Shown here one piece after another: positions 12,183 through 22,392 of a stretch of 64,000 nt of DNA. Origin of the DNA: Rotaria macrura (taxonomy: Eukaryota; Rotifera; Eurotatoria; Philodinida; Philodinidae); contig OENT01000917.1 of assembly GCA_900239685.1 (NCBI GenBank), forward strand, positions 1 to 64,000. Reading direction: 5' to 3'. The translations under genes were made by a program, and so were the position numbers. Each line of letters starts with the position of its first letter. Position 1 is the stretch's first letter. A model generated the notes under the pieces. The model had not been told where the DNA came from. It was given only the letters and a program-made list of their open reading frames with translations, and made no database searches.

Positions 12183-12974
12183 GGGAACCGCCCGAAGTGC
12201 TTCAAAGCTTTTAAGCTGATATTTTGTCGATAAGCAGAGCCCACTGAGACTAGACGAACCCCAAAAGGTCAAGGGCCCATGGGTCTTTCTTCTCGCGGTA
12301 TGGTCATTTTACTGGGTTTACCACCTATGATATGATATTCACCGAAAAATCAACTTAAGGAGTTTCGATCTGAATTCTTTTCCACATGCAGGTCTTGTGA
12401 TCCGTATATTAGCCTGAAAGTTTCAGTCAAAACNNNNNNNNNNNNNNNNNNNNNNNNNNNNNNNNNNNNNNNNNNNNNNNNNNNNNNNNNNNNNNNNNNN
12501 NNNNNNNNNNNNNNNNNNNNNNNNNNNNNNNNNNNNNNNNNNNNNNNNNNNNNNNNNNNNNNNNNNNNNNNNNNNNNNNNNNNNNNNNNNNNNNNNNNNN
12601 NNNNNNNNNNNNNNNNNNNNNNNNNNNNNNNNNNNNNNNNNNNNNNNNNNNNNNNNNNNNNNNNNNNNNNNNNNNNNNNNNNNNNNNNNNNNNNNNNNNN
12701 NNNNNNNNNNNNNNNNNNNNNNNGTTTTGACTGAAACTTTCAGGCTAATATACGGATCACAAGACCTGCATGTGGAAAAGAATTCAGATCGAAACTCCTT
12801 AAGTTGATTTTTCGGTGAATATCATATCATAGGTGGTAAACCCAGTAAAATGACCATACCGCGAGAAGAAAGGCCCATGGACTCGTGACCTTTTGGGCTT
12901 CGTCTAGTCTCAGTAGGCTGTGCTTATCGACAAAATATCAGCTTAAAAGCTTTGAATCAGTTCGGGTAATTCGC
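12183..12974. mobile_element. Long inverted repeat around an assembly gap
   Basis: The left arm (12183-12433) and right arm (12724-12974) are inverted copies. They are nearly identical next to the gap and drift towards the outer ends (for example GAACCGCCCGAAGTG against the complement of CAGTTCGGGTAATTC). Exactly 290 unknown bases lie between, and the arms meet the gap at the same base of the palindrome. This fits a foldback or long-TIR DNA transposon whose hairpin centre was not assembled. I saw no clear target duplication. Confidence 0.7.
12434..12723. other. Assembly gap (290 N)
   Basis: A run of unknown bases placed exactly at the symmetry centre of the flanking inverted repeat. Confidence 0.99.
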
Positions 12975-13279
12975 TCGTAAGTTCATAACTGCTCTAGCAT
13001 ATGAGCATCCCATAAAAAATTTGGTGATAGTGTTCAAAATTCTCTATTCTATTCTGTTATATATTTTTAGTCGAACATGGATTTGATATTAATAAATGTA
13101 ATTACTGAAGAAGATCGTGCTATACAATCTAAATAAAGCTTTTAAAACTAATCATAGATTGTCACCAAAAATTTGTTGAAACTTCGTCAATCAAAGCAGA
13201 AAGGAGACGAAGATTTATGTTACGTAGGATATCTTAGGTCAGCATTCGACCTTTTCCCGAAAGGATTCGCGATACTCTA

Positions 13280-13676
13280 TTCTCCAATGTTGAGACATCA
13301 TTCTCCAAGTAGAACTCAACAAGCTCTATCCGATGCACATAATACTTTTGCAAAAATTTGATTTCATCCGCACAAAACCGGCAACAAACAGATAAAAACA
13401 GCCCAAAACCAAACTTCAAATCCGTAAAACCCTTCGCGATTCGCTCCCTCCAACTCTCCAAGTTGGAGACACAACTCTCGAGATAGATCTCGATGTGATC
13501 TATCCAAGGGACGCCTCGATCACTTCATTCAAGTCATGGTTCATTAGTAAATCGTCTAATTATCGCGAATTGATCGATTTTAGACATTGTAGCGCGGAAG
13601 AATTCGCCCCCTTCAACTCTCCAAGTTGCAGACAAAACTCTCCAGATAGATCTTCATGAGATCTACACGATGGACG
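13280..13676 (+). repeat. Three diverged tandem units with about 160-175 bp spacing
   Basis: A pattern resembling CAACTCTCCAAGTTGGAGAC, followed by an AGATAGATCT-like block and ATCTA...GGACGCC, occurs three times, starting near 13280, 13455 and 13617. The second and third units are alike over about 65 bp; the first is more diverged. Each unit contains small palindromes (CCAAGTTGG, AGATCT). It could be a fragment of a minor satellite. Confidence 0.5.
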
Positions 13677-14041
13677 CCTTCACAGTTCATTTTCATACTT
13701 CCATTCTCTTGAAACTGCCTGGGGATGTGTTGAAATCCAAAATATTTCGTGTAAAACCTTTCTGTACTCGCTGAGAACTGGTTTAAACTGTTCTCGTGTA
13801 TCTATTCACGAACAACTTGATGAGGTCAATTGAATGGACATCCATTCAACCCGATTCGATGCTTGAATCCCCTCCGAAAGGGCAAATTCTAAAGGCGAAC
13901 CTACATTTCTTTGAAATAATTTTGCTGCTTTTCTTCAATCTTCCAAACGCTTATACATACAAAAATTATGTAAGCACGGTTCGTTTTAACAAAATGGTTG
14001 GTGATTATTATTCCCTTTTGAATTCTGACTAATCCATTGCC
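13677..14041. other. Spacer
   Basis: No gene, RNA or repeat could be supported between the tandem units and the CT-rich inverted-end element. Confidence 0.4.
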
Positions 14042-14693
14042 GTGTTCTTAATGAAAGAGTGTACCCAGCAAAACAAAACGTACGGTATCCTAATGAAACA
14101 GAGTTTACACACTATTTTACACGCTGCAACAAAAAAACAGTGTGTACTGATGTATGGTGTCTTGAAAAAAAACGTGTAACGGGGTGTGACGACCTAATCG
14201 TCACTGCTGTTATCTTTATGCTTGTTGTGTGCTTCAGTTTGTTTCTCTTTCTAGTTTCCCTCCCTTTTTCTCTGATACTGTTTTTGCGCCTTAAATTGTC
14301 TATACATATTGAAAAGCACTCTTCTTCTCTTTTTTATCCTAAAATCAAAACTCTTCACTTATATCTCATCTTATTGAGATATATCCACCTTCATTCTTCT
14401 CATATCTTACACTCGCGCTTCGAGTGCTTCTGGTGCTTACTTCTACTATTTCCTTTTCTCGTAACTCTTGTCAGTTACTCTCTTATCCAGATTCTTAATC
14501 TGATTTTCTTTTTATTCATATCAAATACATTATCAGATACTCATCCGAATTCAAGTCTATTTTTATTTCATCAATTTCATTCTCGGCCCCGACCCATTAT
14601 TGTGGCTCCTGGCATTTTTAATAGTTAAGCCTCTGAACCGACTAACTACGCAACACGGGGCACTCTATTTAACATTCTTATTAAGAACATTGA
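14042..14693. mobile_element. Possible TIR element with CT-rich core
   Basis: TGTTCTTAAT at the left is mirrored by ATTAAGAACA at the right, and inside these AGAGTG is mirrored by CACTCT. The core is strongly CT-rich. It carries a 189-codon open frame at 14059 that begins at GTG, not ATG, and translates to low-complexity Leu/Phe/Ser sequence, so I do not call it a gene. No target duplication was found. Confidence 0.3.
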
Positions 14694-15617
14694 CTGGTCG
14701 ATGAGAGCTGTATTTCATAATTAAATACCCTTAAATTCAGTCGACTCTTCAAGCGTTTCAACTTAATCGAACTGAAGAATTGTTCTGAGAGAAAAATAAT
14801 CGATAATAAATATGAATAAGAAAACATTCTTCTTTTTATCGATAAACGAAACATGTCTGTTTTTATTCATTTTACTACGATTTATTCTCGATTTGAACAG
14901 TTTTTCTCCGACCGTTGAATAAATCGATTCGAGGTGTCAGTTTTCGTTTCGCTCAATGTCGAGTATGGCTTCATAAAGAAAGTCTAAAGGAAATGTTCAT
15001 CGATTGAAAACCGATTGTTTTAGCCGAATCCAATGAAATTATAATGAGTGCAATTCTTCAAATCTATGTCAACGTGAAATCTCCGATTATCATTAGACAG
15101 TCGGCGAACTAATTCGAAATCACAATTGTGATAATTAACACACGAAGAAGAAGAAGAAGTCGTTTGATTTCAACAGTTCAAAGGTTTGATAAACAAGCTC
15201 TTTTCACATTAGCCTGGTTATTATTAGTTTTAATTGTAACTGAATTAGAGTGAAGACAAAAAGTAGAAATACTTTCGCTCGAATTCATTCCTAGATGAAG
15301 TTCATGAAAATCTGCTTTACAGACCGCAATCTGTCTCTGTTGAGTCGCGACGTTATCAAAACGACGTCCGTCACTCGTTAGAAATATTCGCATTTCGAAC
15401 TCATACCCATGTTGCATTAAAAAGTCGTTGAATTTAATAAATGAATAATGAGATGAAGACGAGTTTTGTTTTTCAAGAGTCAACCCAAGACGATTCTTTC
15501 TGATGATAAATATTCTTTTCAATGGAATAACCTTGTAAATTAGTCTTGCTCGCTTATAGCCCTATATCCCTGCAACTTTATACCTTTGTACTCTTATCTA
15601 CTTATACCATTATAACC
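14694..15617 (-). pseudogene. Coding-like minus-strand relic, unidentified
   Basis: The open frame at 15522-15178 (about 114 codons, starting at TTG) contains the stretch MRIFLTSDGRRFDNVATQQR. Further down the same strand, near 15100-14900, short peptides such as RRFHVDIDLKNCTHYNFIGF appear between stops. Codon choice (TCG, CGA) is closer to coding sequence than to the local spacer. I do not know the family. A decayed gene is likelier than a working one. Confidence 0.25.
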
Positions 15618-15990
15618 TACCCGAGAGCCTTCGAAAACATTCTCGACCATGCATAGCGCATGGTCATTGAAGATTCTAGAGTGTGTTGGAAAATTTCAGT
15701 AAATGCCAGGTCATTATCAGAGATTATAGAAAATTCTAGACGGCTTTATAACATTCTGGAAGAGTCTACATATTTCTAGAACTTTCTAGGAACATAGCAG
15801 CATCCGGCTTCACCTTTAACTTTTGACCTGTAACCTTGATCTTCAAGGTGTCCACATGGTCCTCAGTGAAAGTTCTAGAGAAATCTAGAAAGTTCCAGAA
15901 CATTCTAGAAACCTATGGTTAGCGCCGCATAAATCTGGTAAGCTCTAGGAAATTGTACAATCCCTAACCTTTAAACTTTCAGCTTGAACC
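15618..15990. repeat. TTCTAGAA-word cluster
   Basis: TTCTAGAA, TCTAGAAA, GTTCTAGAG and similar words occur about ten times in 370 bp, as in TTTCTAGAACTTTCTAGG and ACATTCTAGAAACC. The word is palindromic and matches the TTCnnGAA core of heat-shock elements. No chaperone gene or clear promoter lies next to it. The design resembles the other palindromic-word repeats here, so I favour a repeat over a regulatory array. Confidence 0.5.
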
Positions 15991-16325
15991 TCTGACCCAG
16001 CAAAGAGAAACACAGAGACGCTGAACATTATATATATGTAGGTGTTTCATCGTTCAATGCTCTTTCATCACGGGAAATTCTTCGTCGACTCTCTTATTTC
16101 ATCGGTCTCGGTCTCACATGTCTGTCTTCGACGGAATTGAGCGAATACTTATTCGAAAACAGTTGCTTTCATCGACAGTGGTCTTTTGAACAGGCGTTAG
16201 TTCGATCGTTGTCTGTCCGGTTTTTCTGTCGAAAAACTAATCTAAACACTATGAGCGATGTTTACCTATTCGCATAATTTAGAAATTTATTCGAACATTT
16301 TGCTTCGAAATGACTCTTTTCATAG

Positions 16326-16889
16326 ATGAATATTGAAACTAAATATGATTCATTGAAATTATTTCACATGTTAAAAATGTCGGCAAAGATCAACGTTCGT
16401 CTTGTTGTCGGAAATGATCACATGTGTTCAGTAATTGTCGACTGTTATTCAATAGAACTGTCGATGTTCACAAATGGTCATACGGGTGACATCGAACGAT
16501 CGAATTCGATTTCGTTTGATTCACACTCAAGTGAAGAATATTTATAGATGAATGTCCAGTTCGATACGAGAATAGAGGCAAGACTATACTTTCTCGATTT
16601 CCTCATTCAACCAAGTGACGTGCAATCGTTAAGATTGTTAAGAAGATAGTTTATCATAGACAAGTACAGAGATAGACGTTTGAAAAAACCACAATCAGAC
16701 CGATTTCACGATCGAAGTTATAGAACGAGGATAAAATTCAGCTGTCGAGTTTGTTTTCTCCGTATGGTCGTCGAATCAATTGATCAACGACGATTGAACA
16801 AATATTTATCAACGTTGAAACAGCAATTGAATAGATACTCGAGTAGAATATTGAAGTTAATCAAGAAAATAGAAAAACAAGAAAACTAA
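16326..16889 (+). pseudogene. 188-codon frame interrupted by two TAG codons
   Basis: One reading frame runs from an ATG at 16326 to TAA at 16887-16889 and is interrupted only by TAG at 16545 and TAG at 16647. Codon use (TCG, CGA, GTC) looks coding. The C-terminal part is basic and helical (LKQQLNRYSSRILKLIKKIE). An acceptor-like CATAG precedes the ATG. I do not recognise it. It may be a decayed gene, or pieces of a spliced gene whose introns I did not resolve. Confidence 0.3.
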
Positions 16890-17061
16890 GGTTGCCTTTA
16901 TTCCGACGAGTTTTCGAGTGTTGACAATTTCTTATGATCGTCACAAAAACTATGACCTTCGTCTATTGTTTTATTCACATTCGATTTAAATGAATAAATT
17001 CAGACTATTTATTTCATCATATGAACTTTCGATCGCGTCTTTTCTCACAAGCAAATTGTGA

Positions 17062-18958
17062 CAGTGGCGGATCAAGGGTTTTTGAGAGGGGGTGGCGGTT
17101 TTAAAATTTTTTCATTCAAGATAATATATTTTTTCTGAAGTACTTTTAAAAACATGTGTTTCATTTTTCGAAATTCTCTATTTCGTGTTTATTTAGTAAA
17201 TATATAAATTCATGAAAAAAAATAAGTGCTTTTGAGAAAAACTTTAGAAGTAAGTTCGAAAATACCAACCGACAATTGGACTTTGCAAATTCACCAATCT
17301 CTGCATTAGCATTTACATCTAGATATCAATAAATATACATCACAATGTGTGGGTGTCAGAGTCATGGTACATTCATATAAGCAGACTAACCTTCACCTCA
17401 CATCGACACCCACATAATTCTATTGATGTTGATGATGCTGTTATGACTTGAATCACTTCCAATGATGAATCTAAAGTTGACTGAGGTCCCAGTGAAAAAT
17501 TGTAACTGGAACGATTTCCAAAATGGAACAGTCTAGAACTCATTCCTCGTTTATTCGAACGCATTTTTCGATTAAAAAATGGAAATTCATTTTTAGGGAA
17601 CGCATTCTCGATCATTACCATCTAGCTTCACATTCCGTACAAGAGTCCCCGAAGAGAAGTTAGCACAATATATGTCCAGAGGCCTCTTCCAATAAAAATC
17701 GGTGAGCTTTATCAAACGGTGTGCTCCGATTTTTCGCAGCTTAAACTAGTGATCAAAATACTTTTTTTTAAATCAAGAATGGCAGTGGCAGAGGATAGCT
17801 AATCGAAGATTCCGTCATTTTTGGCTTCACTTTCAATGTGTCATGCTCCAGAGCAGTCAATTTTAAATCAAACTTATCGCTAAAGTCAGATGAAAGCATT
17901 CAATAATTCATAGAACGGTGAAGAATGCGTTCTTTTCTTTCTAAGAATGATGTTAGATTGTGTGGAATGCGTTCATCAGTTTAGAAAATCCTTTCTCAGG
18001 TGTTCCATTATAAAAAATAAAAGAGCGCGATCTCATTTTAACGAAATCTGATTCAAACCGTTGCTAACAAGAACAAAAAGAAACCAATTCTAATAGTTTT
18101 TGGAACGGACCTGAACGCTTTCTGTTCAGTCGAAAAACGGTTTTCGAATCGAAAAGAAAGCATTCTATAATAACATGGAACGAGAAAGCATGCGTTCCTT
18201 CAAAAACAGAACAATTCTTTTCCATTTGGAAACGCTTTCGCTATACTGTAGAACGCATTTTTTAAGGAAAAGATATCTTTTCATGAGCGCGTTTTCTGCT
18301 GTTTTTTATATGAACCTTTTTCACTGGAGTGACAGCAAGAGCTGAATATCACGTGGAATTACTGATTGTGATGTATTTTCATCTTGTTGTTGATTGTTGC
18401 CATTTAAGGCGCGTGTTTGTTTTTTGAAAAATCAATAACTGGAGGATACATTTCAATCCAAAAAATGATATTTATTTGTTTCTTTAAAATAGACACTCCT
18501 CAATAATTGCATGTTATCACTACATGCTTTATATATTTTACTCGACATATATTGAAAAAAATCAAATATTTCTCACAAAAACTTCATTACTTCTGTCCAC
18601 ACAATCAACTTCTTCTTTTAAAATTGAGGTTTTCTCTGGGTTTTTATGGCCATTATAAGCTTTTGTTGGTAAAAATTTAATATTCAAGTGAACTTGAATG
18701 TACTGCCGACGGTTGGCAGTTATGATTAATCCCGTACTTGTACTTCTCGCTTTTAGTCACATAATCCTAGAGCTTCTTTATTATATATTGCAAATCGCAT
18801 TTTAATAGTCAAAGCTGACATCCTTTGGTTAAATATTCTTTTGTAATATCTATTAAATCTTGCGTTTCATCATAGAAATATTTCAACATTTTTGGCCGGA
18901 ACTACTACTCATAGGGGGGGGGGGGTTGGCGATAGCCTAACTGGTGGATCCGCCACTG
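17062..18958. mobile_element. hAT-superfamily element, non-autonomous, with nested insertion
   Basis: The ends are CAGTGGCGGATC and GATCCGCCACTG, a perfect 12-bp inverted pair. The flanks on both sides are AATTGTGA (17054-17061 and 18959-18966), a perfect 8-bp target duplication. CAGTGGCGGATC-type ends with 8-bp duplications are characteristic of hAT elements. No transposase frame is visible. A GAATGCGTTC-word element (17488-18328) sits inside, leaving about 1.06 kb of hAT sequence. The perfect duplication suggests a fairly recent insertion. Confidence 0.85.
17488..18328. mobile_element. GAATGCGTTC-word MITE nested in the hAT element
   Basis: The left end is CCCAGTGAAAAA and the right end is TTTTTCACTGGA, inverted copies apart from the last base. 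GT lies on both sides, a candidate 2-bp target duplication. The body repeats AATGCGTTC, GAACGCATT, AAAGCATTC and AACGCTTTC words in both orientations. No coding sequence is visible; the 82-codon minus-strand frame at 17373-17621 spans the junction and is incidental. Confidence 0.6.
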
Positions 18959-18966
18959 AATTGTGA

Positions 18967-19853
18967 CTACCTCAATGCATATTATGAAAATATTGAACAA
19001 TCCAATTCGTCAATTATGAAATTTAATATTATCCTTTTAGTATTTTCGTCTAAGAATCTTCTATTCTATGTTGTATGATAGCAATGATTCTCTCGTTCAG
19101 TCTCACCAATAGACAAGTCAAAAAGAGACATCTACAATAAAAATATAAAAGGACAACGTCTTCAAGAGAAATATTCATCGTTCAGTTTCGAATATAAATA
19201 AGCACCTCATTTTAATGCTGAACATGGAAAATCATCGAATTAGTTATTGTCCACACTAGAAAATTTAATGTGGAATCAAAAACAATGGTTGGTCGAAAAT
19301 TATAAATTCACTTTTGATGCGGTTTCAGAGTCGCATGAACTTTTAATGCACCAATCGAAAAAGAACTTGATCCACTAATTAGAACAATGAACATGCCTCG
19401 ATAAAGTCGCTTTATGTCATCGATAGATAGATCTTTTCAGCCCGATAAATGAACTACAGAACGACAGAGGCCACACTTGTTCATAAACACGTGCAAGTAT
19501 TATTCATTTCGACTATATCATAGTAGTTACTTCTCAGTTCTTATTGATGCATTAAACTTATAGGTGTCGACGCTCGTATATTTAATTCAAAATTAATCGA
19601 CACTAAATTTTCTGGTGTAGAAGAGGCCTATGTGTAACTCTGTGCACAGTTCTTGAAGTTATATTATATCCTTTGTATAGTATTAGGGAACTATCGATGG
19701 CTATAGAGAACCAAAATGTACTTGTTCAAGACTCACGAGGCTAGACATTATTTTTCATACTTATATGAACACTTTCGACTGTGCTTATAACTTTTTACAC
19801 CTTACATCAGGAAACCATTTCTATTTTCTTTAATGCCTGTATTGTTTTTTTAG
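18967..19853. other. Spacer upstream of a two-exon gene
   Basis: AT-rich with no gene supported. The last part must hold the promoter, and possibly a first exon, of the gene at 19892: an acceptor-like polypyrimidine tract plus TAG ends at 19853. Confidence 0.4.
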
Positions 19854-19891
19854 ACAGCGTACAGTTGATCAAACGATTAGTATTGTATTGC

Positions 19892-20566
19892 ATGGGAATA
19901 AAATTCGATAAATTCGAGCCATCTCGGAATATGGGTGACTCGCTTCCATTATATGTCGTTGATGAACACCAAGTCGGCGATTCTTATATATGTGTTCACC
20001 ACCAAGGTGAATCTTCCGACAAGCGAAAACATCACAGCTTGATTGTCGATGTAGCAGGAGAAACTCGATTTGACAATAACCGTACCATTGTTCAGCTAGT
20101 TGGTTTCATGATGTACGTTACTGCGAACGCCGCAACAGGCCACACAGTTTATTGTCACGGCTACGTGAGAATCAACCCAAATCAAGCCTTGATTTATAAT
20201 GTTGGTCGTTTGCACAACGATGAACACATCAGACCAAGCGATTGGGCATCTAAATTTCGAGAAATCGTAAGTAACACCTCAGTTGTTGATGCATGTACTA
20301 GTTTCTTCTTACTATGGTACTTCTAGGGCCAAAGCAATTATCTTGATCTAATAAATAAAAATAAAAATGCCGAACTATGGACTTCTACTTTAAATTGTCA
20401 TGTCTTTGCGAAGGAGATGGTTGAACGTTTAGAATTAAAGTATCCAGACACTATTCTCACTTGCTTGGATATACCACCAACGATTGTCGATTTGTCAATT
20501 TTGTGCATTCGTTCTTCTGCATGTGTGAATCAAAAACATCAAACGAACAAACAAATAATGAAATAG
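19892..20566 (+). CDS. Hypothetical protein with possible His...Cys (LRAT/PPPDE-like) core
   Basis: Two exons (19892-20266 and 20327-20566) are joined in phase 0 across a 60-bp GT-AG intron and give about 204 residues. The first ATG is at 19892 and a second is at 19931. An acceptor-like tract ending at 19853 with an open frame after it means a further 5' exon is possible. I do not recognise the family by name. KHHSLIVDV (His47/48) and TLNCHVFAKEMVERL (Cys149) have the order His-strand then Cys-helix seen in permuted papain-like folds such as LRAT and PPPDE, so thiol hydrolase activity is a guess. There is no signal peptide or membrane span. Codon use is normal for the window, and introns and splice sites are intact, so it is probably a working gene. 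Confidence 0.65.
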
Positions 20567-20972
20567 ACGATTGAAGCTTAACGAAAAACTAATAATCTCA
20601 TGCTCTCTCATATGGCAATATCTTGCACATGAACATTTTATTTTCAAATAAACGACTTTCTTTTTCTGTTAAAACAGACGTGTTTGGGATTATGAAAACT
20701 TTTTTGATGGCTATCATTTACGAGAAAAAAAAGAATTCAAGACAGAAGATATTTCTCTGTTCATATAGAGCTGATTCCTATTGTGCTCATTCGATAATAT
20801 TGACTGAAGACAAAAGTTTTCAACATTATGCTAATGAAAAGTAAAAATTTTCAAGCATTGTATTACTGCTTTATTACACGTAGGACATCTTATAGCGAGA
20901 TTCAATTATTTCATGACACAACTTGCTTAACGATCAATCCCAACTCAAATCAAACCGATTCCGAATAGACCT
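20567..20972. other. 3' flank, no gene
   Basis: AT-rich sequence after the stop. The 73-codon frame at 20623 has no features of a gene. Confidence 0.4.
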
Positions 20973-21317
20973 CCCAGGTCGACGATTACGGACTTTGTAT
21001 ACGGCTGTAAACGGCCGTATACGCTCCCCACACGACCGTAAACGGTCGTATTATAGCGTTTTACATGGTCCAGTATTACGGTCGCATATCGCCGTGTCGT
21101 ATACGGACAAATACGATCGTATATAGAGGAATACGGTAGAAAATGGAAGCCGTTTACGGATTTTGTATACGAGGACCATGAACGATCGTTTTACTCTCCG
21201 TATATCGTTGTATTTCCCCGTATACGACACGGAGATATACGATCGTGATACTGGACCATGTATTTTGCCGTATTTCACCGTATATGGTCGTTTACGACCG
21301 TGCTTGTTCGGCCTGGG
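20973..21317. mobile_element. TACGG-word foldback MITE, copy 3 (best preserved)
   Basis: A 345-bp element from CCCAGGTCGA to TCGGCCTGGG, flanked on both sides by CT. Its two halves are inverted copies about a centre near 21150. For example, ACATGGTCCAGTATTACGG at 21062 is answered by the complement of CGTGATACTGGACCATGT near 21245, so it can fold end to end. The body is made of TATACGG, CCGTATA, CGACCGTAAACGG and TACGATCGTA words. The open frames on both strands are by-products of the repeat. Confidence 0.8.
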
Positions 21318-22043
21318 CTCGGTGAGCTCTATCTATTGCACGTATGAAAGGTATAGGTTTGATTCAATGCTCAGATCACCTGTAATGTGTCGAACAAAAC
21401 AACTTCTTGTATATCTAGAAAATAAAATTTGAAGATTTCATTAACAGTAGAGGTTTCATTCTATTTCCGAAGGCACTTAAGATGTTGACCCTAGGATGGA
21501 AAATACATATAGCGATCAAGGATAAATTCTCTGGTATTAGATTAGATAAGGAACTTCATTTCACTATGAGAAGTTCTTAGTGATACTGATCTTTAAATGG
21601 TATCCATAGTAACAGAAATTTTCTTTCCCAACCCATCTCTTAAGAAATATGCTGCATTCGTACGCATTCGAATTTTTTATGTGAATGCGGATGAGGGGGT
21701 GGATGCAGGTGAACTAAGATCGGAGATGCCGAGGGTTCAGTTTTGAATAATTGGGTCAGTCCGATCCACTTGATTTTTCCATGACACGGCGCCAACCTAA
21801 TTCTTAATTTTGCTTTTAACCCGCTGTTAGCAGGGTCGGCTTGAGTTACTAGAATGTTACCCGTTGCGTCAACCCTGATTATTGAGAATTTTAGCGTCGC
21901 TTTCCGAATTGATACGCATCGAATTTTCAATGTGCATATGTTTGAATTCTTCGTAATATGTAAGCGGTGGTTTCATAGGTTGCGAAATCAAAACATACAG
22001 ACTGTCAGAAATCTTTGTTTGAATAATCAACAAATATCTACTA
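21318..22043. other. Spacer with a diverged direct-repeat pair
   Basis: No gene. A 25-bp motif resembling TACGCATTCGAATTTTTTAT occurs near 21661 and, diverged, near 21912 in the same orientation. It may mark the edges of a small old insertion, but the match is weak. Confidence 0.3.
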
Positions 22044-22392
22044 CCCAGGAGGATCATTCCGACCATTGGATCCGATCGGATCCGACAGGCATCCGATCAT
22101 GTTTCTATCGGACTTTCTCTTTTCCGACGAAATCCCATCGGATTCCTGGTTGCGATCCGAGATTCGGATCCCTAGTGTGGGATTTTATCGAATCCTACTA
22201 TTGGAATCCGATTGGATTTCATCGTGTGATCAGACAGGCCTCTACTGTTGGGTTTAAATGCTAATTCGTACGCAAATAAGAAAATAGGTTTCTTCCGTCG
22301 GATCCGTTACTGTTTCCACAACCCGGATTCCCATAAGATTTCATCGGATCGTAGGATCCGATCGGATTCGGTATCGGATTCATTCACCTGGT
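22044..22392. mobile_element. ATCCGAT-word MITE, copy 1
   Basis: About 350 bp packed with ATCCGATCGGATCC, ATCGGATTC and GAATCCGAT words in both orientations. The left end is CCCAGGAGGA and the right end is TCACCTGGT, an imperfect inverted pair. TA lies on both sides, a candidate 2-bp target duplication. The 136-codon and 63-codon frames through it are repeat by-products. A second copy of the word family is at 47533-47845. Confidence 0.65.

Noticed and set aside
14059-14628. 189-codon open frame, Leu/Phe-rich, as a possible membrane protein
   Set aside because: It begins at GTG, has no ATG before the middle of the frame, and its hydrophobicity follows from a CT-rich core between inverted ends.
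20923-21432. Overlapping open frames on both strands
   Set aside because: They are by-products of the foldback repeat at 20973-21317; the opposite-strand peptides are near copies of each other, as expected from an inverted repeat.
21655-21945. Direct repeat pair as terminal repeats of a retroelement
   Set aside because: Only about 25 bp, diverged, and without any internal element sequence.
21854-22264. 136-codon open frame
   Set aside because: It runs through the ATCCGAT-word repeat, and the peptide is rich in the corresponding Ser/Asp/Arg words with no domain.
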